Positions 53,050-61,391 of a stretch of 64,000 bases of DNA are shown one piece after another. Source of the stretch: Methanomassiliicoccus sp. (GTDB lineage: Archaea > Thermoplasmatota > Thermoplasmata > Methanomassiliicoccales > Methanomassiliicoccaceae); NCBI GenBank assembly GCA_033485155.1, contig JAWQJJ010000001.1, forward strand, positions 248,001-312,000, in the 5' to 3' direction. Made by a program: the position numbers and the translations under genes. Positions within the stretch are counted from its first letter, which is position 1; each line of letters starts with the position of its first letter. The notes under the pieces were generated by a model. The model was not told the DNA's origin, did not search any database, and saw only the letters and a program-made list of their open reading frames with translations.

Positions 53050-53520
53050 ATGGACGATCAGGAAGTGATGGCCAAGGCCCTGGCCTTCGAGAAGTCCTTC
53101 AACTACCGCTTCAACGAGCTTGAGCTGCTGACGAGCGCGCTGGTGAGCAGCGGCTATCCCAACGAGCACAAGGATTTCAAACCTAAGGTCCGCCACGCGG
53201 TCCTGGCCAACCTCGGCGACGTTGTCATCGATCTGCTGGCCACCGAGCACTTGATCAGGGAGAAGCTCATGGAGGATGCCGGCCAGATCACGCTCATGCG
53301 GAGCAGGATGGTCAACGGAGGCAGCCTGAACGAGCTGGCCGGCCCGATCGTCCAGCTGCTGGTCATGACCAGCGGGGAGCGTAACGATCTGGAGCACAGC
53401 GCCATCCCGTGTGAGGCGCTGGAAGCGCTGGTCGGCGCCATCTACCTGGACGGAGGGCTGGCCCCCGCCAAGCGGTTGCTGGAGATGCTCGGGTTCTTCG
53501 ACAGGGATTACGGAGAGTGA
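53050..53520 (+). CDS. RNase III-like domain protein with altered active site
   Basis: 156 residues forming one RNase III endonuclease-like fold. The first signature, ERLEFLGDxVL in RNase III, reads VLANLGDVVID (about 50-60): the Asp is kept but the Glu is Ala. The second signature is EALEALVGAIYLDGG (about 121-135), with the key Glu kept and the Asp three residues before replaced by Glu. No dsRNA-binding domain. It may be a Mini-III-like or non-catalytic RNA-binding protein. Convergent with proS. Confidence 0.7.
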   Translation: MDDQEVMAKALAFEKSFNYRFNELELLTSALVSSGYPNEHKDFKPKVRHAVLANLGDVVIDLLATEHLIREKLMEDAGQITLMRSRMVNGGSLNELAGPIVQLLVMTSGERNDLEHSAIPCEALEALVGAIYLDGGLAPAKRLLEMLGFFDRDYGE

Positions 53521-53522
53521 GC

Positions 53523-54929
53523 TCACATCGCCCGTGCCGCGTAGACTACCGTATCGGTCTCCTTACTGCAGCCCAAACACTTGCCGTGATACTCCTCTTT
53601 GATATATGGTGAGCCGAGGATCTTCAGCTCGGTGCGCTCCTCGATCTTCCGGCCGCACTCCTGCTCGCCGCACCAACCGAAGCGCAGCCACTTCTCCGGA
53701 ACCTCCTTGAAGTCGAGCGAATCGACGTTGATGATGGAGTCGTCCAGGAACTTCTGGGCCTTCGAGCGCATGTCCTTGGCGATCTGGTCGAGCAGGGAGC
53801 GCACCTCCGTGGCGACATCTGCGCGACCGAAGCTTCCCTTCTTCCCATCGTCACGCCTGGCGTAGGCGACCACGCCCTTCTCGATATCCCTTGCCCCAAG
53901 CTCCAAGCGCAGGGGGACGCCCTTGAGCTCCCACTTGAAGAACTTGGCTCCCGGACGCTCGTCGCTGTCGTCCAGCACCACCCGGACGCCGGCGGCCTTC
54001 AGCTCGTCGCGCAGTGCCTTGGCCTTATCGCTGACATCCTGCACGTTGCCCTTGGCCAGGATGGGCACGATGACCACCTGGAAGGGAGCGATGGCCGGCG
54101 GGAGCACGAGGCCCTTGTCGTCACCGTGGACGCCCACGACCGAGCCGAGCAGCCGCTCGGACATGCCGTAGGTCGTCTGATGGACGTACTTGGTGCTGCC
54201 GTCGACATCCTCGTACTTGATATCGAACGGCCGGGAGAAGTTCTCCCGGTAGTGATGAATGGACCCCAGTTGCAGGCTTCGGCCCCGCATCATGGCGGTG
54301 TCGATGCCCACCGTGTAGTATGCGCCAGGGAACTTGTCCCACTCCGTCCGGCGGAGCAGCATGTATGGCAGGCATAGATTCTGCATGAGGTTCTCGAGGA
54401 TGACGAAATCCTCCTCAACCTGACGCTGGGCATCGGCCTCATCGACGTGGCAGGTGTGCGACTCGAAGAAGTGGATCTCCCGCACCCGAATGAACGCCCG
54501 GGTCTGCTTGGTCTCATATCTGAAGGTGTTGACGATCTGGTAGATCTTGAGGGGAAGGTCGCCATGAGAACGCACCCAGATGGCGAACATAGGGTACATC
54601 GCCGTCTCCGACGTCGGGCGGAGCAACAGGGGTATGTCCAGCTCGTTCAGCCCAGCGTGGGTGACCCAGTACACCTCGGCATCGAAGCCCTTGATGTGGT
54701 CCTTCTCCTTCTGAAACTCTGTCTTGGGGATAAGCAGGGGGAAGCACACCTCATCGTGGCTGGTGGCGTCGAGTTCCTGGCGGATGAACGTATCGATGTA
54801 CTGCATGATCTTCCAACCGTATGCCGGCCATACGTTCATGCCCTTGATGGGATAGCGCTTGTCAGTGAGACCAGCCTGTTCCACCAGGTCGTTGTACCAT
54901 TCGCTGAAGTTGTCTTCCTTCTTCATCAC
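53523..54929 (-). CDS. proS: Prolyl-tRNA synthetase (archaeal/eukaryotic type)
   Basis: 468 residues, class II. Motif 2 region TFRYETKQTRAFIRVREIHFFE (about 132-153) and motif 1/3 parts (RPTSETAMYPMFAIWVRSHGDLPLKIYQI) are intact. The anticodon-binding domain follows (about 275-380), and a C-terminal zinc domain has WCGEQECG and GKCLGCSKETD, four Cys. Charges tRNA-Pro. Lacks the bacterial editing domain insert, as expected for this type. ATG 54929. Confidence 0.96.
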   Translation of the reverse strand: MMKKEDNFSEWYNDLVEQAGLTDKRYPIKGMNVWPAYGWKIMQYIDTFIRQELDATSHDEVCFPLLIPKTEFQKEKDHIKGFDAEVYWVTHAGLNELDIPLLLRPTSETAMYPMFAIWVRSHGDLPLKIYQIVNTFRYETKQTRAFIRVREIHFFESHTCHVDEADAQRQVEEDFVILENLMQNLCLPYMLLRRTEWDKFPGAYYTVGIDTAMMRGRSLQLGSIHHYRENFSRPFDIKYEDVDGSTKYVHQTTYGMSERLLGSVVGVHGDDKGLVLPPAIAPFQVVIVPILAKGNVQDVSDKAKALRDELKAAGVRVVLDDSDERPGAKFFKWELKGVPLRLELGARDIEKGVVAYARRDDGKKGSFGRADVATEVRSLLDQIAKDMRSKAQKFLDDSIINVDSLDFKEVPEKWLRFGWCGEQECGRKIEERTELKILGSPYIKEEYHGKCLGCSKETDTVVYAARAM

Positions 54930-54997
54930 TCACACCTGACCTAGCTGCACGGAATAAGGTTCCACATTAAAAAGGTTCGACGCGGCGTCTGGTGGCA

Positions 54998-55846
54998 TCA
55001 CCGCAGCGCCTTGGCGATCTGCGGCGCGACGGAGATGACCGACACCTCGTTCTCGATGGTGTTGGTCGAGTACACCGCATTGCAGCACTTACGCAGGCGG
55101 TCCAGCGCGCCCTTGGCGAACAGTCCGTGGGTGCACACCGCGGTAACACTCTTCGCGCCGAGGATCTTAAGCTGGTTGGCGGCCGCCTCAATCGTCCCGC
55201 CGGTGGAGATGATGTCGTCGACGATGAGGGCGTTCTTGTCCTTGGCGTCGACGTTCTTGGGTGCCATGCGCACCACCTCGCCGGACAGCCTGGTCTTCTC
55301 CAGGTGATCCCACTCCGCGCCGATGACCCGCGCGACCTCGCTCGCCCTCTGCAATGCTCCCTCATCCGGCGCAAGCACCAGATCGACCCCGTGGCCTTTG
55401 AAGAACTCCCCAATGCAGGGGGCGGCGTGCACGTCGTAGGCGTCGCCGCAGAACCAGTCGAGGACGATGGGCTTATGGATGTCCACGCTGACAAACTTCT
55501 TAGAGGTCAGCTCCATCAGCCGGACCATGACCTTGGCGCTGAGGGCCTCCCCCTTCTTGAAACGCTCATCCTGACGAGCGTAGCCGAAGTAGGGGACCAC
55601 GGTGGTGACCTGCCTGGCGCCCAGCCCCACCGCAGCGTCCTGGAGCAACAACAGCTCGACCAGATTGCTGTCGGGGTGGGAGCTCTGTACGACGACCACC
55701 TCGTCGTCGAGGTCCTCCGCCTCGATGCGGACGTAACATTCCCCATCGGGGAAACGGGAGGTGTGGGCCTGCATGTACTTGCACCCCAGTTCCGTGGCCA
55801 GGTCCTGGGCCAGCATCTTGGAAGAGGAGCCACCGATGACTATCAT
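54998..55846 (-). CDS. prs: Ribose-phosphate pyrophosphokinase (archaeal class)
   Basis: 282 residues from ATG 55846 (MIVIGGSSSKMLAQDLATELG). SRFPDGECYVRI, TTVVPYFGYARQDERF, VDIHKP and the PRPP loop NALIVDDIISTGGTIEAAANQL are present. Makes PRPP for purine, pyrimidine and histidine synthesis, and so supports the PurSLQ step encoded nearby. Archaeal-type length, without the bacterial regulatory flag. The frame stays open to 55939 without similarity. Confidence 0.95.
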   Translation of the reverse strand: MIVIGGSSSKMLAQDLATELGCKYMQAHTSRFPDGECYVRIEAEDLDDEVVVVQSSHPDSNLVELLLLQDAAVGLGARQVTTVVPYFGYARQDERFKKGEALSAKVMVRLMELTSKKFVSVDIHKPIVLDWFCGDAYDVHAAPCIGEFFKGHGVDLVLAPDEGALQRASEVARVIGAEWDHLEKTRLSGEVVRMAPKNVDAKDKNALIVDDIISTGGTIEAAANQLKILGAKSVTAVCTHGLFAKGALDRLRKCCNAVYSTNTIENEVSVISVAPQIAKALR

Positions 55847-55935
55847 TACCAGGGGCATAAGCATGACCGCTTTAACCTTTTGCGAACGGGGAATCCACTC
55901 CGCGACCATGAGAAGATGGCCAGAATAAATGCGCT

Positions 55936-56265
55936 TCAAATCAGTTCAACATCCATCGAGATCACCTGGAAGGCATGGTTGAACGTGATCGGAGCACTGG
56001 AGATATAGATGGTCAAGATGGCCGATATGTTATCTGCCTCGAGCGCGCGGTACACAGATCTATCGCTGTCCGCCACCGCGCACAACTCTCCGCGAGCGGC
56101 GGAGCAGACGATCGAGAGGATGCCTACTGTGCACTTCTCATTGTACCTGATATCAGGGTCCTGAGATAAGCACGTCCAGTGAGCAAGAGGTGGTCTTCGC
56201 CCCCAAGAGGGGAGCGAGGGATGACGGACATAGGCGAATCCTGAATGGAGGTCAGTATCTGTCAA
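55936..56265 (-). CDS. Questionable reading frame, possibly Pcc1-like
   Basis: 109-residue frame whose second half (CTVGILSIVCSAARGELCAVADSDRSVYRALEADN...) looks protein-like, including YRALEADN, a pattern seen in KEOPS subunit Pcc1 before the second strand. The usual strand of about ten residues after this is missing, and the first 40 residues look random. No suitable start codon lies close to the protein-like part. Either a chance frame, a decayed gene, or a very short Pcc1. Confidence 0.3.
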   Translation of the reverse strand: MTDTDLHSGFAYVRHPSLPSWGRRPPLAHWTCLSQDPDIRYNEKCTVGILSIVCSAARGELCAVADSDRSVYRALEADNISAILTIYISSAPITFNHAFQVISMDVELI

Positions 56266-56324
56266 TGAGACTCAGATGGAAGACAGTATCTACACGAAGG
56301 GGACTTTTTCCCTCAAGGTGGAAG

Positions 56325-56528
56325 ATGGCAGCGGATGAACAGAAAGTGGAACCGCCAATGGAGGTCGAGCACAGGGGCAAGGTCTGGAAGGGCGCCCCTA
56401 ATGTGTTGCAGAGATGCTCTTTCTGTAACCTGCACAAGGAGTGCAAGGAAGCGCACGTTAAAAGGGGATCGCGCGCCTGCGCCGAGGCCCGCTATGCTGC
56501 GGGTTCCAGCGCTCGCGGGATAAGGTGA
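56325..56528 (+). CDS. Small four-cysteine protein
   Basis: 67 residues. Two Cys pairs, CSFC and CKEAHVKRGSRAC (about residues 31-56), suggest a zinc-binding finger. Preceded by acidic N-terminus (ADEQKVEPPMEVEHRGKVWKGAPN). Ribosome-binding AAGGTGGAAG just before ATG 56325. It stands alone between prs and the HerA-like gene. Function unknown; the DNA upstream back to the questionable frame has no other gene. Confidence 0.6.
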   Translation: MAADEQKVEPPMEVEHRGKVWKGAPNVLQRCSFCNLHKECKEAHVKRGSRACAEARYAAGSSARGIR

Positions 56529-56642
56529 GACACTCACCGAGTTGGATGCTCTCCGGACCCGGACCGGTGACTGAAAATGGCCTGCGGCCCGGGATTCTCT
56601 ATTGAAAACCTATTTATTCGCTACTTTCAATACATCGACGGG

Positions 56643-58262
56643 ATGCATATGGATACTGAGGCGGAGGCACCGCCCTCTTCGGACGTTCAGCGCAGCGAGG
56701 CCCCTATCATAGTACCGTCCATGCCGTCGCCAGCGCCTGCGCCGGAGGTCACGGCCCCCGTGGCGGTGAACGCGACCTCCGCGCTCCCATCCTTCGGGGA
56801 GGGCAGGGACGCGGTGGGAATTATCTACGGGGACGTGGGCACGGCGGCCTATAACGTCAGCGTCATCGCCAACCTGGAGAAGATGGAATATGTGATGGCC
56901 CAGCACGAGCAGGCCGGATGGGTGCTGGGGCAGGTCATGGACATGCAGCGCAAGACCGACCTTTCCCTCGATCGGGCCAAGATGATATCCTTGGGCGAGG
57001 AGATCATGATCCACGAGAGGGTGGCGGCACAGATCACGGTCATAGGCTATCGCGACGAGCGGGGGTTGCTGCAGGTGCCCCGCACTCCGTTCAAGGCCGG
57101 CCAGCCGGTGTTCAAGGCGACCGACGATCTCATCAGGAAGGTCATCGGGCTCAAGGAGAACACCCCCACCGGCGCGTACATCGGATTGCTGTTCGGGCAC
57201 GACATCAGAGTGGAGATGGACATCAACTCCATGGTCCAGAAGCATGTGAGCATCCTGGCCAAGACCGGTGGAGGCAAATCGTTCCTGTGCGGCGATCTCA
57301 TAGAGGAGCTGATGAAGCACGATGTCACGGTCATGGTGCTAGATCCCCACGGCGAGTACGGGGCCATGCGGGAGGTCGGGCATGTGGGCAAGGGCCACCG
57401 GGACTTCAAGGTGACTGAGCGGGGGTTCGAGGAGCATATCATCGAGTTCGCCAGCGACACCGACGTCAACAAGAAGGCGAAGCCGTTGCGGTTCACCCTG
57501 GCCAACATAGAGGCCCATGACCTGCTCTCCCTGACGAGCATCAAGAACGGAAAGGCCTACCTCACCGCTCTGAGGAAGGCGATCGACGCTATCAAGAGCG
57601 TTAAGAAGGAGTATACCCTCCGAGATATAATCAAGGTCCTGGAGAGCGATGAGGAGGGTAACAACGCTGCCCTCATCAACGAGCTTCAGTTCCTTGAGGA
57701 CTGCAAGATCTTCGCACCTTCGGGGACGCGCATCGACGAGCTTGTCGTGAAAGGGAAAATGACCATAATCAATCTCAAGGGCACCGAGCCGGAGATCGCT
57801 GAGCTCATCGTCAATCGCATCTGCACCGCCCTGTTCGAGCTGCGTAAGCTCGGCAAGGTGCCGCCGATGATGCTGGTGGTCGAGGAGGCGCACAACTATT
57901 GCCCGCAGCAAGGCCTGGCGGCCTCGTCCAAGATCTTCCGCACCATCGCCGCCGAGGGCCGAAAGTTCGGTCTCGGTCTGACCATTATCAGCCAGAGGGC
58001 GGCCAAGATCGATAAGAACGTCCTCAGCCAATGCAATACCCAGATGATACTCAAGGTCACCAATCCTAACGACCTCAAGGCCATCACCGCTTCCGTGGAA
58101 GGCCTCACCGCAGGCATGGCCGACGAGATACAGCGCCTGCCCATAGGTGTAGCGCTATGTGTCGGTGGCAACATCCAGATGCCGCTGTTCGTCGAGGTGC
58201 GCCCGAGGGAGAGCCGCCACGGTGGGGAGAGCGTGGAAATAATTCCGACCAAGGATGATTGA
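56643..58262 (+). CDS. HerA-like DNA-translocating ATPase (DUF87)
   Basis: 539 residues. N-terminal HAS-barrel-like part (GIIYGDVGTAAYNVSV... about 55-150). Walker A ILAKTGGGKSFLCGDLIEELM (about 204-224), Walker B/hydrophobic VMVLDPHGEYG (about 232-242), and the second acidic set MLVVEEAHNYCPQQG (about 409-423), with downstream arginine finger region IISQRAAKIDKNV. HerA acts with NurA nuclease in DNA end resection; NurA is not adjacent here, so this may be another member of the family. ATG 56643 is about 30 bases after TATA-like CTATTTATT. Followed directly by a DUF357 gene. Confidence 0.85.
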   Translation: MHMDTEAEAPPSSDVQRSEAPIIVPSMPSPAPAPEVTAPVAVNATSALPSFGEGRDAVGIIYGDVGTAAYNVSVIANLEKMEYVMAQHEQAGWVLGQVMDMQRKTDLSLDRAKMISLGEEIMIHERVAAQITVIGYRDERGLLQVPRTPFKAGQPVFKATDDLIRKVIGLKENTPTGAYIGLLFGHDIRVEMDINSMVQKHVSILAKTGGGKSFLCGDLIEELMKHDVTVMVLDPHGEYGAMREVGHVGKGHRDFKVTERGFEEHIIEFASDTDVNKKAKPLRFTLANIEAHDLLSLTSIKNGKAYLTALRKAIDAIKSVKKEYTLRDIIKVLESDEEGNNAALINELQFLEDCKIFAPSGTRIDELVVKGKMTIINLKGTEPEIAELIVNRICTALFELRKLGKVPPMMLVVEEAHNYCPQQGLAASSKIFRTIAAEGRKFGLGLTIISQRAAKIDKNVLSQCNTQMILKVTNPNDLKAITASVEGLTAGMADEIQRLPIGVALCVGGNIQMPLFVEVRPRESRHGGESVEIIPTKDD

Positions 58263-58264
58263 GC

Positions 58265-58558
58265 ATGCAAGACACAATATCCAGTGAAAAACTGGACAAG
58301 TACCTAGATACCACCAAACGGGCGCTGGATAAGCTCAAGATCGCCGCCCCACCCCGCTCCTTCGGTAGGCGGTTGGCTGAGGACTTCTTGACGATGGCGA
58401 CGTCTTACTACAACGATGCGCTGCACTTCCGATCGATCGGCGACTTCATCAACGCTTTCGCCAGCGTGAACTACGCCCATGGTTGGCTGGACTGCGGCGC
58501 CCGTATCGGCCTCTTCGACGTGGGGGAGGACGACAAGCTGTTTACCCTCTACGAGTGA
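58265..58558 (+). CDS. DUF357-family protein
   Basis: 97 residues, helical: LDKYLDTTKRALDKLKIAAPP (about 11-31), then AEDFLTMATSYYNDALHFRSIGDFINAFASVNYAHGWLDCGARIGLFDV, the DUF357 signature with the conserved Tyr/Asp-rich helix hairpin. Unknown function, possibly a partner of the HerA-like ATPase because it starts 2 bases after that stop (TTG 58259 would overlap it). Convergent with pantoate kinase. Confidence 0.85.
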   Translation: MQDTISSEKLDKYLDTTKRALDKLKIAAPPRSFGRRLAEDFLTMATSYYNDALHFRSIGDFINAFASVNYAHGWLDCGARIGLFDVGEDDKLFTLYE

Positions 58559-59428
58559 TCAAACCTGGTGGACGAGGACCCGGGGACCGATATAGTCGAT
58601 GGATAGCCGGAAGGTGGGACCGAAGAATGCCCATCGCTCCTGGATCGCGTCCAGATCCCCGCAGGCGAACACCGAGTTGCCGAGCATTATCATCGATGCC
58701 TGGCCCAGGCCCTTCACGGCATCCAGGGCCTCCCGGACTCCGGCTCCGGCCAGTCCGCAACGGTCGGTGAACTCCCGGCTCAGGCGGAAGAACGATTGCG
58801 CCGTGGGGTCCATGCTCAGCTCACGGCTGCACGCCCTCCCCGCCTCGACGATCTCACCTCTTCTCGCCGCTTCGTTGAGCACGTCGGCGGTGCGCATGTT
58901 ATCCCCGACCACCGCCGCCACGATCTCCCCGGTAAAATCAAGACGGTCCACCTGGCCATAGGGCGGAAGGCCCTCCCGCCGCCGGAAAGTCATCCCCCCG
59001 CGGGTCAGGGCGGCGACGTCGCCCAGACCGGTGCGGTGTTTCAGCTCCGCCAGATGGGCGGCGGCGAAGGCATCCTCAGGCGGCCGCTCTAGGATCTCAG
59101 CCAGGGCGAAGGTGGTGGACAGCGCCCCCGCCGCGCTCATTCCGAAGCCAGCACCCCCCGGAAGGTCAAGGAAGGAATCGACAGTGATGTCCAGCAGCTC
59201 GTCCCCCAGGAGCAGGGCCGCTGCGCTGCGGGTGACCTCGGCGTCCTGGCGTCTGCCGTCGATCGAGATCTCTATCCTCCCCGTCCCCGGCCTTGAGGTC
59301 ACCGAGGTGGTGACCCCGCGGTTGACGCATAGGCCCGCCCCTCGGGACCCGGTGAGAAGGGGCTCCTCATGCTCGCACGGCTGGAAGAAGCCGGTGATGT
59401 GCCCCGGGCAAAACGCCGTCGCCTTCAT
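58559..59428 (-). CDS. Pantoate kinase
   Basis: 289-residue GHMP-type kinase of the archaeal pantoate kinase group. The ATP loop is DLPGGAGFGMSAAGALSTTFAL (about 87-108), with the substrate part SRGAGLCVNRGVTT, and a C-terminal motif GLGQASMIMLGNSVFACG. Phosphorylates pantoate to 4-phosphopantoate, the archaeal replacement for the bacterial pantothenate route to CoA. Overlaps coaBC by 4 bases, so the two CoA genes are co-transcribed on the minus strand. Confidence 0.9.
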   Translation of the reverse strand: MKATAFCPGHITGFFQPCEHEEPLLTGSRGAGLCVNRGVTTSVTSRPGTGRIEISIDGRRQDAEVTRSAAALLLGDELLDITVDSFLDLPGGAGFGMSAAGALSTTFALAEILERPPEDAFAAAHLAELKHRTGLGDVAALTRGGMTFRRREGLPPYGQVDRLDFTGEIVAAVVGDNMRTADVLNEAARRGEIVEAGRACSRELSMDPTAQSFFRLSREFTDRCGLAGAGVREALDAVKGLGQASMIMLGNSVFACGDLDAIQERWAFFGPTFRLSIDYIGPRVLVHQV

Positions 59429-60621
59429 CGAAGGACCTTGGCCACGACGTCCAGGATGCGATCGGCCAGCTGTGCCTTGGAACCTTCGAACGGGATCTCC
59501 TCGCTGCGTGTTACGAGCACCGCCTTGGTCCTTCCCGACCTCACGTCCCGCAGGTCGTTGGCCACGATGAGGTCCAGTCCATGATCCTCCAGCCGTGCCC
59601 TCGCTCGGCGCATCAGCTCATCGGGGGTCACGTCGATCTCGGCCTTGAAGCCCACCAAGACCTTGGTCCGGGGACGCAGCGTCGGGAGGACCTTGGGGAG
59701 CGGGCGCATGGTGATCTTTAATTCCTTCTTGCCCGAGGAGATCTTACCCTCCTTGGCGGGGGGAGCGTAGTCGGACAGAGAGGCGGGAACGATGACCGCG
59801 TCGTGGTCGACCTCATCGACCATGTCCAGGATTTCCTGTACCGTGCGGAAGGTGCGCCGCGCCACGGTCGCCGGTACCGGGACGCTCATCCGCCCGGCCC
59901 ACAACTCCACGGAGGCGCCTCGCCGGGACGCGGCCAGGGCGATCTGCACGGCGCTCTCCCCGGTGCCGGTGTTGGAGATAATCCTCACCTGGTCGATGGG
60001 CTCCTCGGTCGAGCCGCCGATCACCAGCACCCTCTTGCCCCTTAGATCATTGGGACCGAGGTCGGCGAGCACCCGTTCCACAATCTCGTCGATGGTCGCC
60101 ACCCTTGCCTTCTTGTCCCTGACCACTGGGCCCACGAACCCCACGCCCATGTCCTCCAGCCGCTTGACGTTCTCCTTGACCGCGGGGTGCTCGTACATCG
60201 CCAGGTGCATGGCCGGAGCCACCAGGACCGGGGCCCTAGAACCGATGGCCACCGTGGCCATGGTCGTTACCGGAGTATCGTCGATCCCCAGGGCCATCTT
60301 GGAGATGGTGTTGGCGGTGCACGGCGCGACCAGTAGCATGTCTGCCTTGCCTGGGTAGTCGCCGAACAGGCTCACGTGTTCGACCTTGCCGGTCAGCTCG
60401 GTGATCACCGGCCGACCGCTGGCGAACTCCATGGCCCACGGCGTGACCAGCTTGGCCCCCTCGGGGGACATGACCACGGTGACCTCAGCCCCATGCCGCA
60501 TGAGCTCCCGGACCAGCTCGAACGACTCCACCGCAGCGATGCTCCCGGTAATCCCCAGGACGATGCGCCGGCCCTCGAGCTCCCGTCCCTTGGTGCACCG
60601 GATGGCCTCTGAAGGATGCAT
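59425..60621 (-). CDS. coaBC: Bifunctional phosphopantothenate-cysteine ligase/decarboxylase
   Basis: 398 residues. N-terminal flavodoxin-like CoaC half: VLGITGSIAAVESFELVREL (about 21-40), PCTANTISKMALGIDDT (about 99-115) and PAMHLAMYEHP (catalytic His region, about 136-146). C-terminal CoaB half from about 190: LVIGGSTEEPIDQVRIISNTGTGESAVQIALAASRRGASVELW. Makes 4'-phosphopantetheine from phosphopantothenate and cysteine. Upstream of pantoate kinase. Completes two steps of CoA synthesis in this operon. Confidence 0.94.
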   Translation of the reverse strand: MHPSEAIRCTKGRELEGRRIVLGITGSIAAVESFELVRELMRHGAEVTVVMSPEGAKLVTPWAMEFASGRPVITELTGKVEHVSLFGDYPGKADMLLVAPCTANTISKMALGIDDTPVTTMATVAIGSRAPVLVAPAMHLAMYEHPAVKENVKRLEDMGVGFVGPVVRDKKARVATIDEIVERVLADLGPNDLRGKRVLVIGGSTEEPIDQVRIISNTGTGESAVQIALAASRRGASVELWAGRMSVPVPATVARRTFRTVQEILDMVDEVDHDAVIVPASLSDYAPPAKEGKISSGKKELKITMRPLPKVLPTLRPRTKVLVGFKAEIDVTPDELMRRARARLEDHGLDLIVANDLRDVRSGRTKAVLVTRSEEIPFEGSKAQLADRILDVVAKVLR

Positions 60622-60717
60622 GATGGCGCAACCAGTGGTGAATGATAAATAATTAGTGCCCGCACCGGGGATAGGGGCGCCTCATGCCGGATCGCCCATT
60701 AGCCGAGCACCCCTCGA

Positions 60718-61329
60718 TCATCGAGGCTGGAGGGCCCAAACGGTGTCCACGACCTCTTCCAGGCCCTTGGAGGCGTCGATGATTATGTACGAGAGGTCCT
60801 CCACCGCCAGCCGGTCATACATGGACGACACCTTGCGAAGGAAATCGATCTTCTCGAACTTCTCCGTCTCCCCCCGCGTGGACACCCGCTGCATGGCGCT
60901 CTCCGGGTCGATGCGCAATAGGAAGGTAGCGTCGGGATGGAGGACAAAGGGGGCGTTGACCGTCCTCAGCCACTCCAGGGCCTTGGGTCCCAGATGGGGG
61001 CGGAGGGTCACCGACTGGTAGGCTAGGGTGCTGCCCTCGTAGCGGTCGCACACCACGTCCCGGCCGTCCTCTAGCCAAGCCCGGATCTGGGCGCTGTGCT
61101 CGGCGCGGTCGGCGATGTACAACAAAGTCTCGGCGAAATCGCTATGGGCCTCCTTGTTCGCCCTCCTCACCTGCTGGCCGATCCAACCGGAGGTCGGCTC
61201 GGCGGTCCACTCCACTGCCCTTCCCGTCCTTGCCAGGCGCTCGGCGAACAGCTTGGACACTGTGCTCTTGCCGGAGCCGTCGATGCCTTCGAAGACGTAG
61301 AGCCGGCCGGTCTGTCCAGTCACCGTCAT
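60718..61329 (-). CDS. tmk: Thymidylate kinase
   Basis: 203 residues. P-loop YVFEGIDGSGKST (about 9-21), DR-loop DVVCDRYEGSTLAYQSV (about 88-104), and the lid region. Phosphorylates dTMP. I chose ATG 61329 because the family start matches MTVTGQTGRLYVFEG; ATG 61344 and 61362 are in frame too. The gene follows gcvPB on the minus strand, with its upstream frame overlapping it. Confidence 0.9.
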   Translation of the reverse strand: MTVTGQTGRLYVFEGIDGSGKSTVSKLFAERLARTGRAVEWTAEPTSGWIGQQVRRANKEAHSDFAETLLYIADRAEHSAQIRAWLEDGRDVVCDRYEGSTLAYQSVTLRPHLGPKALEWLRTVNAPFVLHPDATFLLRIDPESAMQRVSTRGETEKFEKIDFLRKVSSMYDRLAVEDLSYIIIDASKGLEEVVDTVWALQPR

Positions 61330-61391
61330 GCTGCAGCTCAGTGCCATAGTTCGCGATATCATCGGGGTCCTCGTCTCGTCCATGTCCACCC

